A stretch of DNA of 64,000 bases from Paraphotobacterium marinum. GTDB taxonomy: Bacteria; Pseudomonadota; Gammaproteobacteria; Enterobacterales; Vibrionaceae. Under the pieces are notes generated by a model that did not search any database, had not been told where the DNA came from, and worked only from the letters and a program-made list of their open reading frames with translations. A program made the position numbers and the translations under genes. The stretch is from positions 930,001 through 994,000 of the forward strand of contig NZ_CP022355.1 in NCBI RefSeq assembly GCF_002216855.1, given 5' to 3'. Each line of letters starts with the position of its first letter. The stretch's first letter is position 1. Below are positions 10,191-21,140 of this stretch, piece by piece.

Positions 10191-10268
10191 AAAGGATCGT
10201 TTTAGATAAGTTTAGTAGTTAGTATAGATGCTTAGAGTAGGGATAGAAATAAATTTTTGTAAATATGT

Positions 10269-10298
10269 ATGGACTAGATGATAAATTATCTAGTCCAT
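10269..10298 (-). terminator. Probable end of the nuo operon
   Basis: Perfect 11-base inverted repeat ATGGACTAGAT / ATCTAGTCCAT with an 8-base loop, 7 bases beyond the nuoN stop on the minus strand. No direct T run follows on that strand, so it could act as a mRNA 3' stabiliser rather than a strict intrinsic terminator. Confidence 0.55.
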
Positions 10299-10304
10299 AT
10301 TATT

Positions 10305-11810
10305 TTATCTGTTAAGAAATGCAAGTATTATTGGGTTAGCAGCTAAACCAACAAATACAATAGAAAGACTTCCAATAATCATTGTAAAAACTGAACCAAA
10401 ACTCGAGTTGAAAGTAATGGTCTGATTTTGTGAGCTTATATTCAAATCAGCACTATTTGATTTTTCCGGCTTATTAAAGAATGTAATAAGAACACGTAAA
10501 TAATAGAAAATAGAAATTGCTGCTCCAATCACTGCAATGATTAAAGGGAAAATCATTGAGCTATTTGAAAGGAAGTTTTGCTGAGCAATCAATGCCATAA
10601 ATAAATTATATTTTGCAATAAAACCAGCTGTTGGTGGAAATCCAGCTAATGACAATATCGATAAAGCAAAAGCAAACCCTAATATTGGATATTTTCTGCC
10701 AAGACCTCTATACTCAGCTAATTTACCTGAAGAGCTTTCTTTGTTTAAGAAGTTTAATACTCCAAAACAAACTATATTCATGATTGAATAAGCTAATCCA
10801 TAATACATTGCTGATTCAATTACTAAATCATTAAATACTTGATCTTGTGAATTTGGTGATATAGTTGCAATTACTAAAAAAACATAACCAAAATGAGAAA
10901 CAGAAGAATATGCAAGTATCCTACGCAAGTTGTTCTGTTTTAAGGCCATAATACTTCCAATTAAAATACTCAGAATACCTAGAGTCCAAATTAGTCCTTT
11001 GTAGTAAAACCATACTCCTTGAACCATAATTGCAAAATTTAATAAGAATATTAACATCGCAATTTTACCCACAGATCCGATAAATGCGACAACCGGATCT
11101 GAAGCACCTTGGAAAACATCAGGAAGCCAAGTATGAAAGGGAACAATAGCAATATCGAAAGCAATACCAGCTATGATTAAACCTATACCAATATATACTA
11201 AAAACGGTATTGAATGAACATTAGCTTGTAGTTGATTAACAATTTGAGGTATGTATGTTGTACCAGTACCTGAATATATTAATGCTATACCTAGTAAGAA
11301 GATAGCTGCACCAATCGTCGCTGTAATCGCAAATTTGATTGCAGCTTCAATAGCCCCAAATCTTTTTGGCTGCCATGCTATAAGTGCTAATATTGATATG
11401 ACACTTAATTCCATACCTATAAAAGATGCTAATAGATCTACCGATGAACTTAGTACGAGTGCTCCTGTGACAGCAAATAAAATTAATGAATAAAATATTT
11501 CATCAATTTCACCACTTAAAGATTTGTTTGAATTTGCTAATGTAACTGTGAAAATACCACCCAAACAAAATAAAGCCCAAAAATATTTGGTTGTTACAGT
11601 CCCTAACCTAATGAGGTTTTCAAATTCAGAAGGGTTACTACTATCAGTTCTTAAAACGTATAAAATAGCAAGACCTAATAAAATAATAGTGGTTATATAT
11701 GCAGGTTGAGATGATTTAACCCCAGGCCATACTCCGATAAGAAGGACTAATAAACCACCAAGCCCTGTTAACATTATAGGTAATAAATCTAAAATATTTG
11801 ATGACATCAT
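10305..11810 (-). CDS. nuoN: NADH-quinone oxidoreductase subunit N
   Basis: Antiporter-like membrane subunit of proton-pumping complex I. It has 501 residues (E. coli 485) with about 14 predicted membrane helices. Family motifs are visible: FIGMELSVISILALIAW, the VPFHTWLPDVFQGASDP block with its conserved proton-path residues, KQNNLRRILAYSSVSHFGY and LSLAGFPPTAGFIAKY. Last gene of the operon, 3 bases after nuoM. A hairpin follows it. Confidence 0.97.
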   Translation of the reverse strand: MMSSNILDLLPIMLTGLGGLLVLLIGVWPGVKSSQPAYITTIILLGLAILYVLRTDSSNPSEFENLIRLGTVTTKYFWALFCLGGIFTVTLANSNKSLSGEIDEIFYSLILFAVTGALVLSSSVDLLASFIGMELSVISILALIAWQPKRFGAIEAAIKFAITATIGAAIFLLGIALIYSGTGTTYIPQIVNQLQANVHSIPFLVYIGIGLIIAGIAFDIAIVPFHTWLPDVFQGASDPVVAFIGSVGKIAMLIFLLNFAIMVQGVWFYYKGLIWTLGILSILIGSIMALKQNNLRRILAYSSVSHFGYVFLVIATISPNSQDQVFNDLVIESAMYYGLAYSIMNIVCFGVLNFLNKESSSGKLAEYRGLGRKYPILGFAFALSILSLAGFPPTAGFIAKYNLFMALIAQQNFLSNSSMIFPLIIAVIGAAISIFYYLRVLITFFNKPEKSNSADLNISSQNQTITFNSSFGSVFTMIIGSLSIVFVGLAANPIILAFLNR

Positions 11811-11813
11811 TAT

Positions 11814-13280
11814 TTATAGTCCTATTTTCATTAAAGTTGCTATTGAGTTATGGATTGGTTCCAATACAATATTTGGATATAACCCAATAAAAAATAATAA
11901 AATTATTAGCATTGCAGACATTGCTTTTTCTCTTGCATTTAAATCTAGGACTAATGTTGATGTATCAGCATTCTTTAATGGGCCCCACATGGATTTACCA
12001 TAAACACGAACCCCATAAATGACACTCAATAGTATAGATATTGCCGCTAAGCTTGGCCAAACTGTACTAACTTTAAAAGAACCTGCAAGAATCAATGCTT
12101 CACCTGTGAAATTAGCTAGGCCAGGCATACCAATAGTAGCAACTATATACACAAGAAAAACTAGACCTAATGCTGGCATTTTTTTGAAAAGGCCACCGAG
12201 TTCTTGCATATTTCCATCTTTATTTCTATCTAAAAGCATACTTACTATAGTAAAAAGTCCTGCAATGGAAATACCATGAGCAATAAGTTGAAGAGCAGCT
12301 CCATTTAATGATTCAATTTGCCAAGCAAAAATTGCAACCACAATGATGTTCATATGACTTATACTCGAGTATGCAAAAACGGATCTAATATTGGTCTGTT
12401 TTATTGCAAGAAGGGCAGCATAAACAGTACCAAAAGCACCTAAAGCCATACCCATTTGAACAAATACAGAGCTGACTTCTGGGAATAATGGTACACAAAA
12501 TCTAATGACACCATATATACCCGCATTTGCCATAGCTCCAGAAAGGAGAATGATCGCACCTGGTTCGCCACTTTTATATGTATCTGGTGCCCAAAAGTGA
12601 AATGGAAATAATGGTATTTTTACAGCAAAAGCAATAAACATTGCTGCAAATATCCATTTCGCTGCAGTAACGTCTTTTATGGGCGAATTAATTAAATCAA
12701 GTATATTTAAAGTGAATTCATTTGTCTCTGCATAATGAATAAAGCATAGGAATATTAAACCTAAAAGCATTAGCAAGGATGAAAAAACTGTAACAATAAT
12801 AAATTTTAATGCAGCTTGCTTACTGTTTTTGTCACCCCAAAAGCTAAGCATAAAATATATAGGAATTAACATTATTTCCCAGAATGTATAAAACAGTATG
12901 AGATCATATGCTGTAAAGACACCTACTAATCCTGTTATTGTTCCAAGTAGAAGAGGACCATAAGAACCCCAGTTTTTTACTCTTTCCCAGCTAACAATTG
13001 TAGAAATAACGCCTAAAAATGAAGTCAGTAGAATTAATGCTAGAGAGAAGCCATCTAGTCGTAAAACATAATTAAAACCTAGTGTTTCATGCATCCAACT
13101 AGCTTCATAGTTTAGAGGAAACGCACCATTTAAATACATAAATGTTAGTATTAACGTTTCGACTGTAACTACACTCAGCGTAAGAGAACGAGCTAACTCA
13201 TTTTTTCCATTACATCCAAGCCATATAAAAATAGCTGAGATTAATGGAAAATATATAATAAAATTTAACCAAAAAAACAT
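11814..13280 (-). CDS. nuoM: NADH-quinone oxidoreductase subunit M
   Basis: Antiporter-like membrane subunit of complex I, homologous to NuoN and NuoL. It has 488 residues (E. coli 509). Hallmarks are FYTFWEIMLIPIYFMLSFWG (containing the conserved Glu of the proton channel), AVKIPLFPFHFWAPDTYKS and QTNIRSVFAYSSISHMN. About 14 helices are predicted. It sits 18 bases after nuoL and 3 bases before nuoN. Confidence 0.97.
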   Translation of the reverse strand: MFFWLNFIIYFPLISAIFIWLGCNGKNELARSLTLSVVTVETLILTFMYLNGAFPLNYEASWMHETLGFNYVLRLDGFSLALILLTSFLGVISTIVSWERVKNWGSYGPLLLGTITGLVGVFTAYDLILFYTFWEIMLIPIYFMLSFWGDKNSKQAALKFIIVTVFSSLLMLLGLIFLCFIHYAETNEFTLNILDLINSPIKDVTAAKWIFAAMFIAFAVKIPLFPFHFWAPDTYKSGEPGAIILLSGAMANAGIYGVIRFCVPLFPEVSSVFVQMGMALGAFGTVYAALLAIKQTNIRSVFAYSSISHMNIIVVAIFAWQIESLNGAALQLIAHGISIAGLFTIVSMLLDRNKDGNMQELGGLFKKMPALGLVFLVYIVATIGMPGLANFTGEALILAGSFKVSTVWPSLAAISILLSVIYGVRVYGKSMWGPLKNADTSTLVLDLNAREKAMSAMLIILLFFIGLYPNIVLEPIHNSIATLMKIGL

Positions 13281-13298
13281 AAAAATATTATCCCTTAA

Positions 13299-15163
13299 TT
13301 AAAATGGGCTTGCGCTTAGTAAGTAACATAATATAAATATCACCCCGATTATCATATAAATAACGTACTTTATTACAATACCGCTTTGTATAAAACTAAG
13401 ACCAGAAGAGCATGATGAAAGTACTTTTTTCGTTCCATTAACCAACAGAGTGTTTAAAACAACTTTTTCTATAAGTGAATCTAAAAGTTTGTAAAAGAAC
13501 ACGAATGGAGCTACGAATACTTTGAAACATATATCATCCCAGTAAAATGCCTTATTAAGGATTTTTATACTTCCAGTTCCTTTACTTTTACTCAATTCTC
13601 TTGGAACAATTATGACTGCAATTAAAATACCAATAATAGAAGCTAATGCCCCAATAATTTCTAATACAATATCTGAAGATCCTTCCGGCATTTTAGGCAT
13701 ACCTAAGACAGGAGCAAGCCACTTAAGAAGTAGGTGAGGTCCAGGCCATCCCTCAGGCATTTGAATAAATCCTATACAAATACTGGCAATTGCAAGAATG
13801 ATTAGAGGAAGTTTCATTCCGATACGCATTTTATAATCAAGAATTTTCCCTCGTTGCTTACCACTAAAGATCATTAGGTACATTCTCATACTGTACGCTC
13901 CAGTAAAAATGGCACCAATTAACCCTAAGCCAGCTAAAATTAGACCATTTTGACCTGCAAAATCTGCGGCAATTATAGCATCTTTACTATAAAAGCTTGC
14001 TGTAATTAATGGAAGTGCAGCTAATGCTAGTGATCCTGCAAGATAGCAGTATGATAAGGTTTTTTGCCTTTTATGAAGACCTCCCATCTTTCTGACATCA
14101 TACTCACCATTAAAGATATCAATAATAGCTCCTGAGCCCATAAATAGAAGAGCTTTAAAACATGCATGAACCATTAAATGGAATAAAGCAAGAGAATATG
14201 CACCGACACCAACAGCAGCAAACATGTAACCAATTTGGCTAATGGTTGAATATGCTAAGATTTTTTTGAGTTCATTTTGACCTATAGCTGCAACCGCAGA
14301 GTAAACTAGCGTGATACACCCAACAAAAGCAATCCACCATCTGACATCAGGAACTAAGTCAAACAGAACATGACATCTAGTTGTTAGATATACGCCAGCT
14401 GTGACCATTGTTGCTGCGTGAATTAGAGCAGAAACGGTTGCGGGACCCGCCATAGCATCAGGTAGCCAAATATGAAGAGGAAATTGAGCTGACTTTGCAA
14501 ATGCTCCTATCATGAAAAGAATACAAATAGCAGATAATGTTGTTTTATCGACATTTGGTGCAAGTTGGAATATTTCTTGAAGATTTACGGTATTAAACTC
14601 TTTGAAACAGAGAAAAATACCAATGGCAAGAGCTGTATCGCCAATTCTTGTGGCAACAAAAGCTTTCCTTCCTGCAAACACATTTTTTTCTGTTTGATAA
14701 AAGTGAGATATTAAGGCATATGAACACAAGCCCATGATCTCCCAACCAGCATATAAAAATATTAAATTATCTGAGGTGACAAATAAAAGCATTCCTCCAA
14801 CAAACATATTTAAATATGCAAAGTATCTTCTTGAACCAGCCTTATCTTCCATATATTGAACAGAATACATATGGATTAAAAAGCCTACCCAACTTGTGAC
14901 ACTACACATTATAAGAGTAAACTTATCAATTCTAAAGTCGATAGAAATGTTCCAATAGCCTACGTGCATCCAATTAAATAGTTCTTGGGTAACTGGTTGA
15001 TTCCATGTTCCATCAACCCAAAGCATGCCAACTAGAAGGGCAGTCAAAATACACTAAGATTTCCAATATAGGAGTAGGTTTTTGTAGGTAAACCATTTAC
15101 GGTAGAAATAATTAGAGAGCCAAATAAAGGCAAACAGGGTATTAGCCATAATAAATGATTCAT
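13299..15163 (-). CDS. nuoL: NADH-quinone oxidoreductase subunit L, frameshifted near the 5' end
   Basis: Largest antiporter-like subunit of complex I, carrying the lateral helix. The true start is the ATG at 15163, overlapping the nuoK stop as ATGA, and gives MNHLLWLIPCLPLFGSLIIS, a proper first membrane helix. That frame closes at a TGA at 15046-15044, while the conserved body runs in another frame from about 15047. One extra T in the TTTT at 15046-15049 joins them as SVFLTALLVG and yields 621 residues (E. coli 613). Conserved YAGWEIMGLCSYALI, FPLHIWLPDAMAGPATVSAL, LKKILAYSTISQIGYM are intact. Either a sequencing error or a real disruption. Confidence 0.93.
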
Positions 15164-15486
15164 AATAGTTCATTTTCCTTATTTAATCGATCGCTAAGCT
15201 GGTTTAAGTTGTCGATTCTTGTTGTTTTTAAGTAACGATAGCTTAACATTGCTATTAAAAGAGTTATTGCTAATTCACTGCCAGCAACAAGCATTATAAA
15301 TAGAGAAATAACTTGACCATTTGCACTACCCCAATACTGTCCAGCACCAATAAAAATTAAAACAACTCCATTTATCATTATTTCTAAACCCATTAGTATA
15401 AATAGAAGTTGTCTTCTAACTAAGACTATAGTAAGTCCAAGAAGAAATAGTAGAATAGAAAAAGATATGATATGTAGTAAACTCAT
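15160..15486 (-). CDS. nuoK: NADH-quinone oxidoreductase subunit K
   Basis: Small three-helix membrane subunit of complex I (108 residues; E. coli 100) related to MrpC. It carries the two membrane Glu residues expected in LMGLEIMING and AGSELAITLLI. The start codon overlaps the nuoJ stop (TAATG) and the stop overlaps the nuoL start (ATGA), implying translational coupling. Confidence 0.97.
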   Translation of the reverse strand: MSLLHIISFSILLFLLGLTIVLVRRQLLFILMGLEIMINGVVLIFIGAGQYWGSANGQVISLFIMLVAGSELAITLLIAMLSYRYLKTTRIDNLNQLSDRLNKENELL

Positions 15487-16001
15487 TATTCAGCCTCATT
15501 TTTTTCAATATTCTTAGCGAAATAAATCACAGCAACCATAGCAGCAAGAAGTAGGGTTGAAATGAGCTCAATTGCTAATTTATAGTGTGTGAAAAGTAAA
15601 GAACCAACAGATTTACTGTCTATAATTTGTATGGAAGAAAATTCAGTTGAAGGCATGCTTGGACCAGTAGTAAAGAGTGTAATAATGGATAGTGTCAAAA
15701 TCACAATAATACCGACTGGAATAACAGTATTCATTTCATTTAAGTTAAAAGTTGAAGTCTTATCTAGAGGACTTAACATGATAAAAAACACAAATAAAAC
15801 AATAACTGCGCCTATATACAAAATTAACTGCATGGCAAATAAAAATGGTGCGCCCAAACAATAGAAAATAATTGATAATGCTAACATTGACGAAGTTAAG
15901 TACAACGCACCATGCATTGGTTTTTTTACGAATAACAAGCAAAAGGCACTGCCTGCAGTAACTATACAAGCAATGTAAAATACGATTGTTAATAGAAACA
16001 T
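15486..16001 (-). CDS. nuoJ: NADH-quinone oxidoreductase subunit J
   Basis: Membrane subunit of complex I, 171 residues (E. coli 184), five predicted helices. The conserved helix 3 region LFAMQLILYIGAVIVLFVFF, which changes shape during turnover in structures of the complex, is intact. PMHGALYL near residue 28 and IELISTLLLAAMVAV near the end are family-typical. It follows nuoI after 15 bases and overlaps nuoK. Confidence 0.97.
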   Translation of the reverse strand: MFLLTIVFYIACIVTAGSAFCLLFVKKPMHGALYLTSSMLALSIIFYCLGAPFLFAMQLILYIGAVIVLFVFFIMLSPLDKTSTFNLNEMNTVIPVGIIVILTLSIITLFTTGPSMPSTEFSSIQIIDSKSVGSLLFTHYKLAIELISTLLLAAMVAVIYFAKNIEKNEAE

Positions 16002-16016
16002 TTTAAATCCTCTGTG

Positions 16017-16553
16017 TTAGGGTAAGATAGAATAAACATCTACAGGTTTGTTTTCATCGACATTATCACCAACTTCTTTACCCTTAATTGGAACACCAGT
16101 GTGTTCGAAGTAATCAAAGTCAGGATATTTTCCAACCCCATCAACAGACAATGCTTTTTTATCATATGTTAGAGAGTCTCTATTTTTCTCGCCCATTTCG
16201 AAATCATTCGTTGTTTGAATTGCTCTAGTAGGACAAGCCTCTTCACACATTCCACAGAAGATACATCTAGCAAAATTAATTTCAAATGATTTTGCATACC
16301 TTCTTTCATCTTCTTCTCTCTCTGCTCCCTGAATTGTGATTGCATGAGCGGGACAAACAGAAGAACATAGATAACAAGCAACGCATCTCTCTTCACCTTT
16401 TGGTGTTTTTGTTAAAATGATTCTCCCTCTCCATCTACCAGGTATATCCGGCTTAACTTCGGGGTAGAGTACTGTATCCCTTTTTGCGAAGGCGTGCTTT
16501 ATTGTTGCTGAAAAAGCACCAGTAATTTCACCTATATATTGAGTAATTTTCAT
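16017..16553 (-). CDS. nuoI: NADH-quinone oxidoreductase subunit I
   Basis: Peripheral-arm subunit holding clusters N6a and N6b. It has 178 residues (E. coli 180). Two complete ferredoxin-type 4Fe-4S motifs are present: CVACYLCSSVCPA and CIFCGMCEEACPT. The preceding PDIPGRWRGRI and TKTPKGEERC blocks match the family. The gene lies 12 bases after nuoH. Confidence 0.98.
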   Translation of the reverse strand: MKITQYIGEITGAFSATIKHAFAKRDTVLYPEVKPDIPGRWRGRIILTKTPKGEERCVACYLCSSVCPAHAITIQGAEREEDERRYAKSFEINFARCIFCGMCEEACPTRAIQTTNDFEMGEKNRDSLTYDKKALSVDGVGKYPDFDYFEHTGVPIKGKEVGDNVDENKPVDVYSILP

Positions 16554-16565
16554 TTTTTTGCCTTT

Positions 16566-17546
16566 TTACATCCAGATTAAGCCAACTGCAGCTGTTATAA
16601 TTGTATTTGCGATTCCAAGAGGAAGCAGAAACTTCCAACCAAATGACATTAATTGATCCCATCTTGTTCTTGGTACACTTGCTCTCATCCAAATATAAAA
16701 GAATACAAGTAATAATGTCTTAATACAAAACCAAATAAAGCCCACTATTGGAGAGCTCTCAGCCCAAGGACCATGCCAGCCACCTAAGTATAGGGTTGTT
16801 GTCAATGCAGAAACTAAAACAACACCAAGATATTCTCCTAAGAAGAACATTGCGAAAGGCATGCCTCCATATTCGGTATTAAAACCCGCAGTAAGTTCAT
16901 TTTCAGCTTCTGGCATATCAAAAGGTAATCTATGAGTTTCTGCTATACCAGCAATGAAAAACACAAGAAATCCAATAGGTTGTAAAACAATAAACCACCA
17001 TGATGACTGATGGTTTACTATTTCAGATAAGCTAAAGCTACCCGAAATCATTACAACGCCTAATAAAGATATCCCTAAAGATAACTCATAGCTAATCAAT
17101 TGAGCTATTGTTCTTATTGAGCCTAATACAGTGTATTTACTACTTGAGGACCAACCTCCCAAAAATACCCCATATGCATGCAAGGAACTTAAACCGAGAA
17201 TAAGAAGCAATCCTACATTGAAGTCGGAGGCCCAATAAAAGTTTTTACTCCAAGGAACTAGTGCAAAACTGGTTAAAACAGTTACAACAACAATAACAGG
17301 AGCTAGTTTATACAGTTTCCTATCAACAAACCCCGGCAGAAAAGACTCTTTAGTCATTAGCTTTAGTGCATCAGCCAACGCTTGCAGCATGCCAAATGGT
17401 CCAGCTCTGTTAGGACCATAACGATCTTGAAGAAGAGCTAAAACTCTTCTCTCAGCAAAAACGACATAGCCCGAGACTAATATTAAAACTAAGGATGTAA
17501 TTACCATACCTATGATAACGCCTACCCAGATTAATATCTCGCTCAT
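16566..17546 (-). CDS. nuoH: NADH-quinone oxidoreductase subunit H
   Basis: Membrane subunit that forms much of the quinone tunnel and couples the peripheral arm to the proton path. It has 326 residues (E. coli 325) and about eight helices. Motifs seen: AERRVLALLQDRYGPNRAGP, ADALKLMTKE, ETHRLPFDMPEAENELTAGF (carboxylate-rich loop) and RASVPRTRWDQLM. The start overlaps the nuoG stop by one base (TAATG), with GGAGG inside the nuoG end serving as ribosome site. Confidence 0.98.
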   Translation of the reverse strand: MSEILIWVGVIIGMVITSLVLILVSGYVVFAERRVLALLQDRYGPNRAGPFGMLQALADALKLMTKESFLPGFVDRKLYKLAPVIVVVTVLTSFALVPWSKNFYWASDFNVGLLLILGLSSLHAYGVFLGGWSSSSKYTVLGSIRTIAQLISYELSLGISLLGVVMISGSFSLSEIVNHQSSWWFIVLQPIGFLVFFIAGIAETHRLPFDMPEAENELTAGFNTEYGGMPFAMFFLGEYLGVVLVSALTTTLYLGGWHGPWAESSPIVGFIWFCIKTLLLVFFYIWMRASVPRTRWDQLMSFGWKFLLPLGIANTIITAAVGLIWM

Positions 17547-19869
17547 TAGTAACCTCCTGTGTTATTACTTTGTGAAGCATCGGTAAAAAGTGGCTTTATG
17601 AACTCCAATTGAATATTTGAAAGTTCAAATATGTTTAGTTCATTTAATTTTTCTTTTTGAAGAGCAATTGAATTTTTTGGAAGTTGCTTAGATACTTTAA
17701 ATGGCATAATTATTTCTTTACCATTGTTCTTTAATTTAACTTCATAGCACTCAGTTCCTTTATTGTCTTCAATTATTTCTTTCGAAATTAGTACATTTTT
17801 TTGTGGACTAAGTGAACTTATTTCTTTTGAAAAATTAGCAACACTTTCTTCACCAAACCATCTATAAACTTCAACGTTTATTCCGTTAGAAGTTTTCACT
17901 TCTTTGAAATTTATATGTGAAGTATTAATAAGTGATTTTATCTGAGCAGCAGTTAGTAAAACTCCCTGAGATTTAACACTTGGCTTCGTTATGAATAGTT
18001 TGTTTAGAAACTCATTAATTTTTGTTTGTACATTTGAGCTTAAACTTTTTCTTAGGCCTTCAGGATCAAAAAGTGGCAGTTCCTTTTTGTAAGAGGCTTC
18101 AAAAGATTGTACTCTTCCTTCAAAATTGATTAGGACACCATTTCTTTCCACATGTGCTGTGGAAGGAAGAAATAGATTAGCTTCTTTAGCCGTTTCTGAG
18201 TAAATGTAATCAATAACAACGAGTTTCTCTAATTTTGCTATTGCGTTCTTCCATCTTTTACGTTGATTTCCAGATAATGGATCATTCCCTACAATTAAAA
18301 GTGTTTTTAAATTACCGTTTTCAATTGAGGTTAAAAGTTTATCACAGCTTTGTGGTTGTGATACTAAAGCTGCGCCATATGAACCTGAAGCGGGAAGTGC
18401 AAAACCAAGTTTTGATTTTTCAAAGTTTTCATTTATCTCATTAAGTAGTTGAATGCCTTTTAATGATAAGGAGTCGACCATACCTAATATAACTGGCTTA
18501 TTTGCATTGGCAATGTCGTTTTGCAAATTACCGTGGAAACCATCATCATCGTTTTGATTTTTAATTTTAGTTAATTCATCATTAATTTCATTTGTTGGTA
18601 TTGAGAGTCTTTTTAAATTAGAATACTTTTTTTCTAATTCAGCAAACAAAGTAGGTGCTGAATTTATTAAGTATACAGGAACTTCCTTTTTTAAAGCCTG
18701 ACGCGCAGCAAGATCAAGCATTGTCGCTTGTTCTGTAATTTCACCAACAATAAAAATGCAATCAGCAACTTCAATGTCATCAATTGATGGGGAATTTGCA
18801 CTTAAACTTACTGCAAGCTTCACTTTATCTTCAACATCAGAATCATTAAAACTACTGAATGGTACATTTAACTCTTCAGATAATTCTTTAAGAGTTACAT
18901 TACTAATTAGATCCTCTCTTTCAGACCCTAAAATACCTCCATATTTGAAATCATTTTGTAAGGTCTCTTTTAACAATTTCCCTGCGTCATGATTTAGTTC
19001 TGCTTCTTTCGTACCATTTATATAAACATCTAATGGTCTATCAGAAGAGTCTGCTGCATGAGGAGCATATCTACCTTTATCACAAATAAAGTATTTGTTA
19101 ACAGATTCATTTTCTTTTGGTTTTATGACTCTCAAAGTTTGTTTTCGACTACCAACTTCGATATTACAACCAACACTACAATGATTACATATGGACTCTG
19201 ATTTATCTAACATCCATGTTCTTGAATATTTACGTCTGTAAACTTTATCAGTGAAAGTTCCTGTTGGACAGACCGTAATGATGTTACCCGCAAATGGGCT
19301 ATCAAAATGACCATCATCGATTCTTTTAAAAACTACTTGGTTACGAGAACCTAATGGTCCAAAGTCATCACCTAAAGCATAATCTTGATAGAATCTAGAA
19401 CATCTGTAACAGGTGATACATCTATTTGCAGTATTCCATACTAATGGACCGAGGTATTGGTTATTAACCGTTCTTTTTTACCATCATATCGTCTATATGC
19501 ATGTCCACTTAGAACAGTCATATCTTGTAGTTGACAATCTCCACCCTCATCACAAACTGGACAATCGTTAGGGTGATTTGTCATATTAAATTCTATTACA
19601 TTTTTGTGTACTTGTTCAGATTTACCGCTATTTAAAGTAAATTTCATACCATCAGCAGCTTTAACTGTACAAGACATGACAAGTCTTGGTCTTTCACCTT
19701 CTTTTTGTGGGACAGTTTCCATTGCACATGCCCTACAAGAACCGACGGAGCCCATGGCTGGATGATAACAAAAATATGGAACCTCTATTCCAGCATTTTT
19801 TGCAGCATCTAATACATTATCACCATCTTTAAACTCAACAGGCTGATCATCTATGTAAATAGTACCCAT
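17546..19869 (-). CDS. nuoG: NADH-quinone oxidoreductase subunit G, frameshifted
   Basis: Large Fe-S subunit of complex I. The N-terminal 2Fe-2S part (CYHPAMGSVGSCRAC), HPNDCPVCDEGGDCQLQD and the GHAYRRYDGK region lie in one frame, which stops at 19441. The continuation (NNQYLGPL, RCITCYRCSRFYQDYA, ICPTG-like VCPTGTFTDK, CNHCSVGCNIEVG) is intact in another frame. They join exactly if the coding-strand A6 at 19479-19474 has seven A, giving GKKRTVNNQYLGP and 774 residues. That is clearly shorter than E. coli NuoG (about 908), mainly in the C-terminal molybdopterin-oxidoreductase-like half. It overlaps nuoF and nuoH by one base each. Confidence 0.93.
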
Positions 19870-21137
19870 TAGAGACCTCCTTTATATTTACAATGTTTCA
19901 TTTGAATGTGTTCTTCAAATATATGTTTGAATTGTTGTATAGCTCCTTGAACAGGCATTACTGCACCTGGAGCGTGAGCACAGTGTGTACTTGGATAGAT
20001 TGTATCGCATAGTTCAGAAACCAAGTCGAAATCTTTGGACGTAGCTGTTCCTTCTTCAAATTTTTTAAGTACATGAACTAAGTAAGGCAGTCCATCACGA
20101 CACGGCGTACAAAATCCACAAGACTCCATTGCATAAAATGTCACGACATTAATTAAGAAGTCAATAGGACAGATACTATCATCCATAACTATTAACCCAC
20201 CGGTACCTAATCTCGACCCAACTGTAGATGGGCCATCCCACGTTAGTGGTATATCCAAGTGCTCTGGTAACATTAATGGTGTGGAAGTTCCACCTGGTTG
20301 AAAAGCAACAAGCTCTCTACCTTCAAGCATACCACCAGCATGTTCAAAAATAAGCTCTCTTGCTGTAACCCCCATAGGAAGCTCAAAAGTACCAGGATTC
20401 TTCACGCATCCAGAAACTTGATAGATATGTGTCCCAGCACCACCATTGACTCCTTGTCCCTTAAACCATTCAGGACCCTTTGTTAAAATATAAGGAACAT
20501 GGCTGACGGTTTCAACATTATTGACTATCGTTGGCTTACCCCATAATCCACTAACAATAGGGAAGGGTGGCTTAGATCTTGGGTTACCTCTTCTGCCTTC
20601 AAGAGCATTTAACAGTGCAGTTTCTTCTCCACAGATATATCTACCAGCACTAAGGTGAACATCAATATCTAATGAATAACCAGATCCCAGTATATTTTTT
20701 CCTAAATATCCAGCATCTCTTGCTTCATTAACTGCCTTTTCAAGCTTTTCTGCACCAATACGATACTCTCCTCTGACAAAAACAAAGGCTTTGTCTGCTC
20801 CAAGAACATAACCTGAAGCGATAACTCCTTCAATTATTGTGTGAGGATCTCTATAAAGTATTTCTCTATCTTTACATGAGCCAGGCTCTGATTCATCAAG
20901 GTTTATGACCAAATAAATTGGGTGAGGGGCATCTTTTGCAAGGAAACTCCATTTAACACCAGTAGGGAAGCCAGCTCCTCCGCAACCCCTAAGGCCTGAA
21001 TCTTTGACTTCTTGAATTAATTCATTCCTTGGTCTGCCTAAAATTTTGTTTAATGATGCATATCCACCTTTATCACGAAAGCCGCTTAAGTCTAGAGGTT
21101 CTTTTTCATCAAAATTTCTTGATAGAATTTTTTCCAT
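19869..21137 (-). CDS. nuoF: NADH-quinone oxidoreductase subunit F
   Basis: NADH-binding subunit with FMN and cluster N3. It has 422 residues (E. coli 445). Visible elements are the FMN/NADH glycine-rich GLRGCGGAGFPTGVKW, INLDESEPGSCKDREI, SAGRYICGEETALLNALEG and the 4Fe-4S motif ESCGFCTPCRDG with a downstream CAHAPGA Cys. It starts 3 bases after the nuoE stop, consistent with one mRNA. Confidence 0.98.
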   Translation of the reverse strand: MEKILSRNFDEKEPLDLSGFRDKGGYASLNKILGRPRNELIQEVKDSGLRGCGGAGFPTGVKWSFLAKDAPHPIYLVINLDESEPGSCKDREILYRDPHTIIEGVIASGYVLGADKAFVFVRGEYRIGAEKLEKAVNEARDAGYLGKNILGSGYSLDIDVHLSAGRYICGEETALLNALEGRRGNPRSKPPFPIVSGLWGKPTIVNNVETVSHVPYILTKGPEWFKGQGVNGGAGTHIYQVSGCVKNPGTFELPMGVTARELIFEHAGGMLEGRELVAFQPGGTSTPLMLPEHLDIPLTWDGPSTVGSRLGTGGLIVMDDSICPIDFLINVVTFYAMESCGFCTPCRDGLPYLVHVLKKFEEGTATSKDFDLVSELCDTIYPSTHCAHAPGAVMPVQGAIQQFKHIFEEHIQMKHCKYKGGL

Positions 21138-21140
21138 GGA

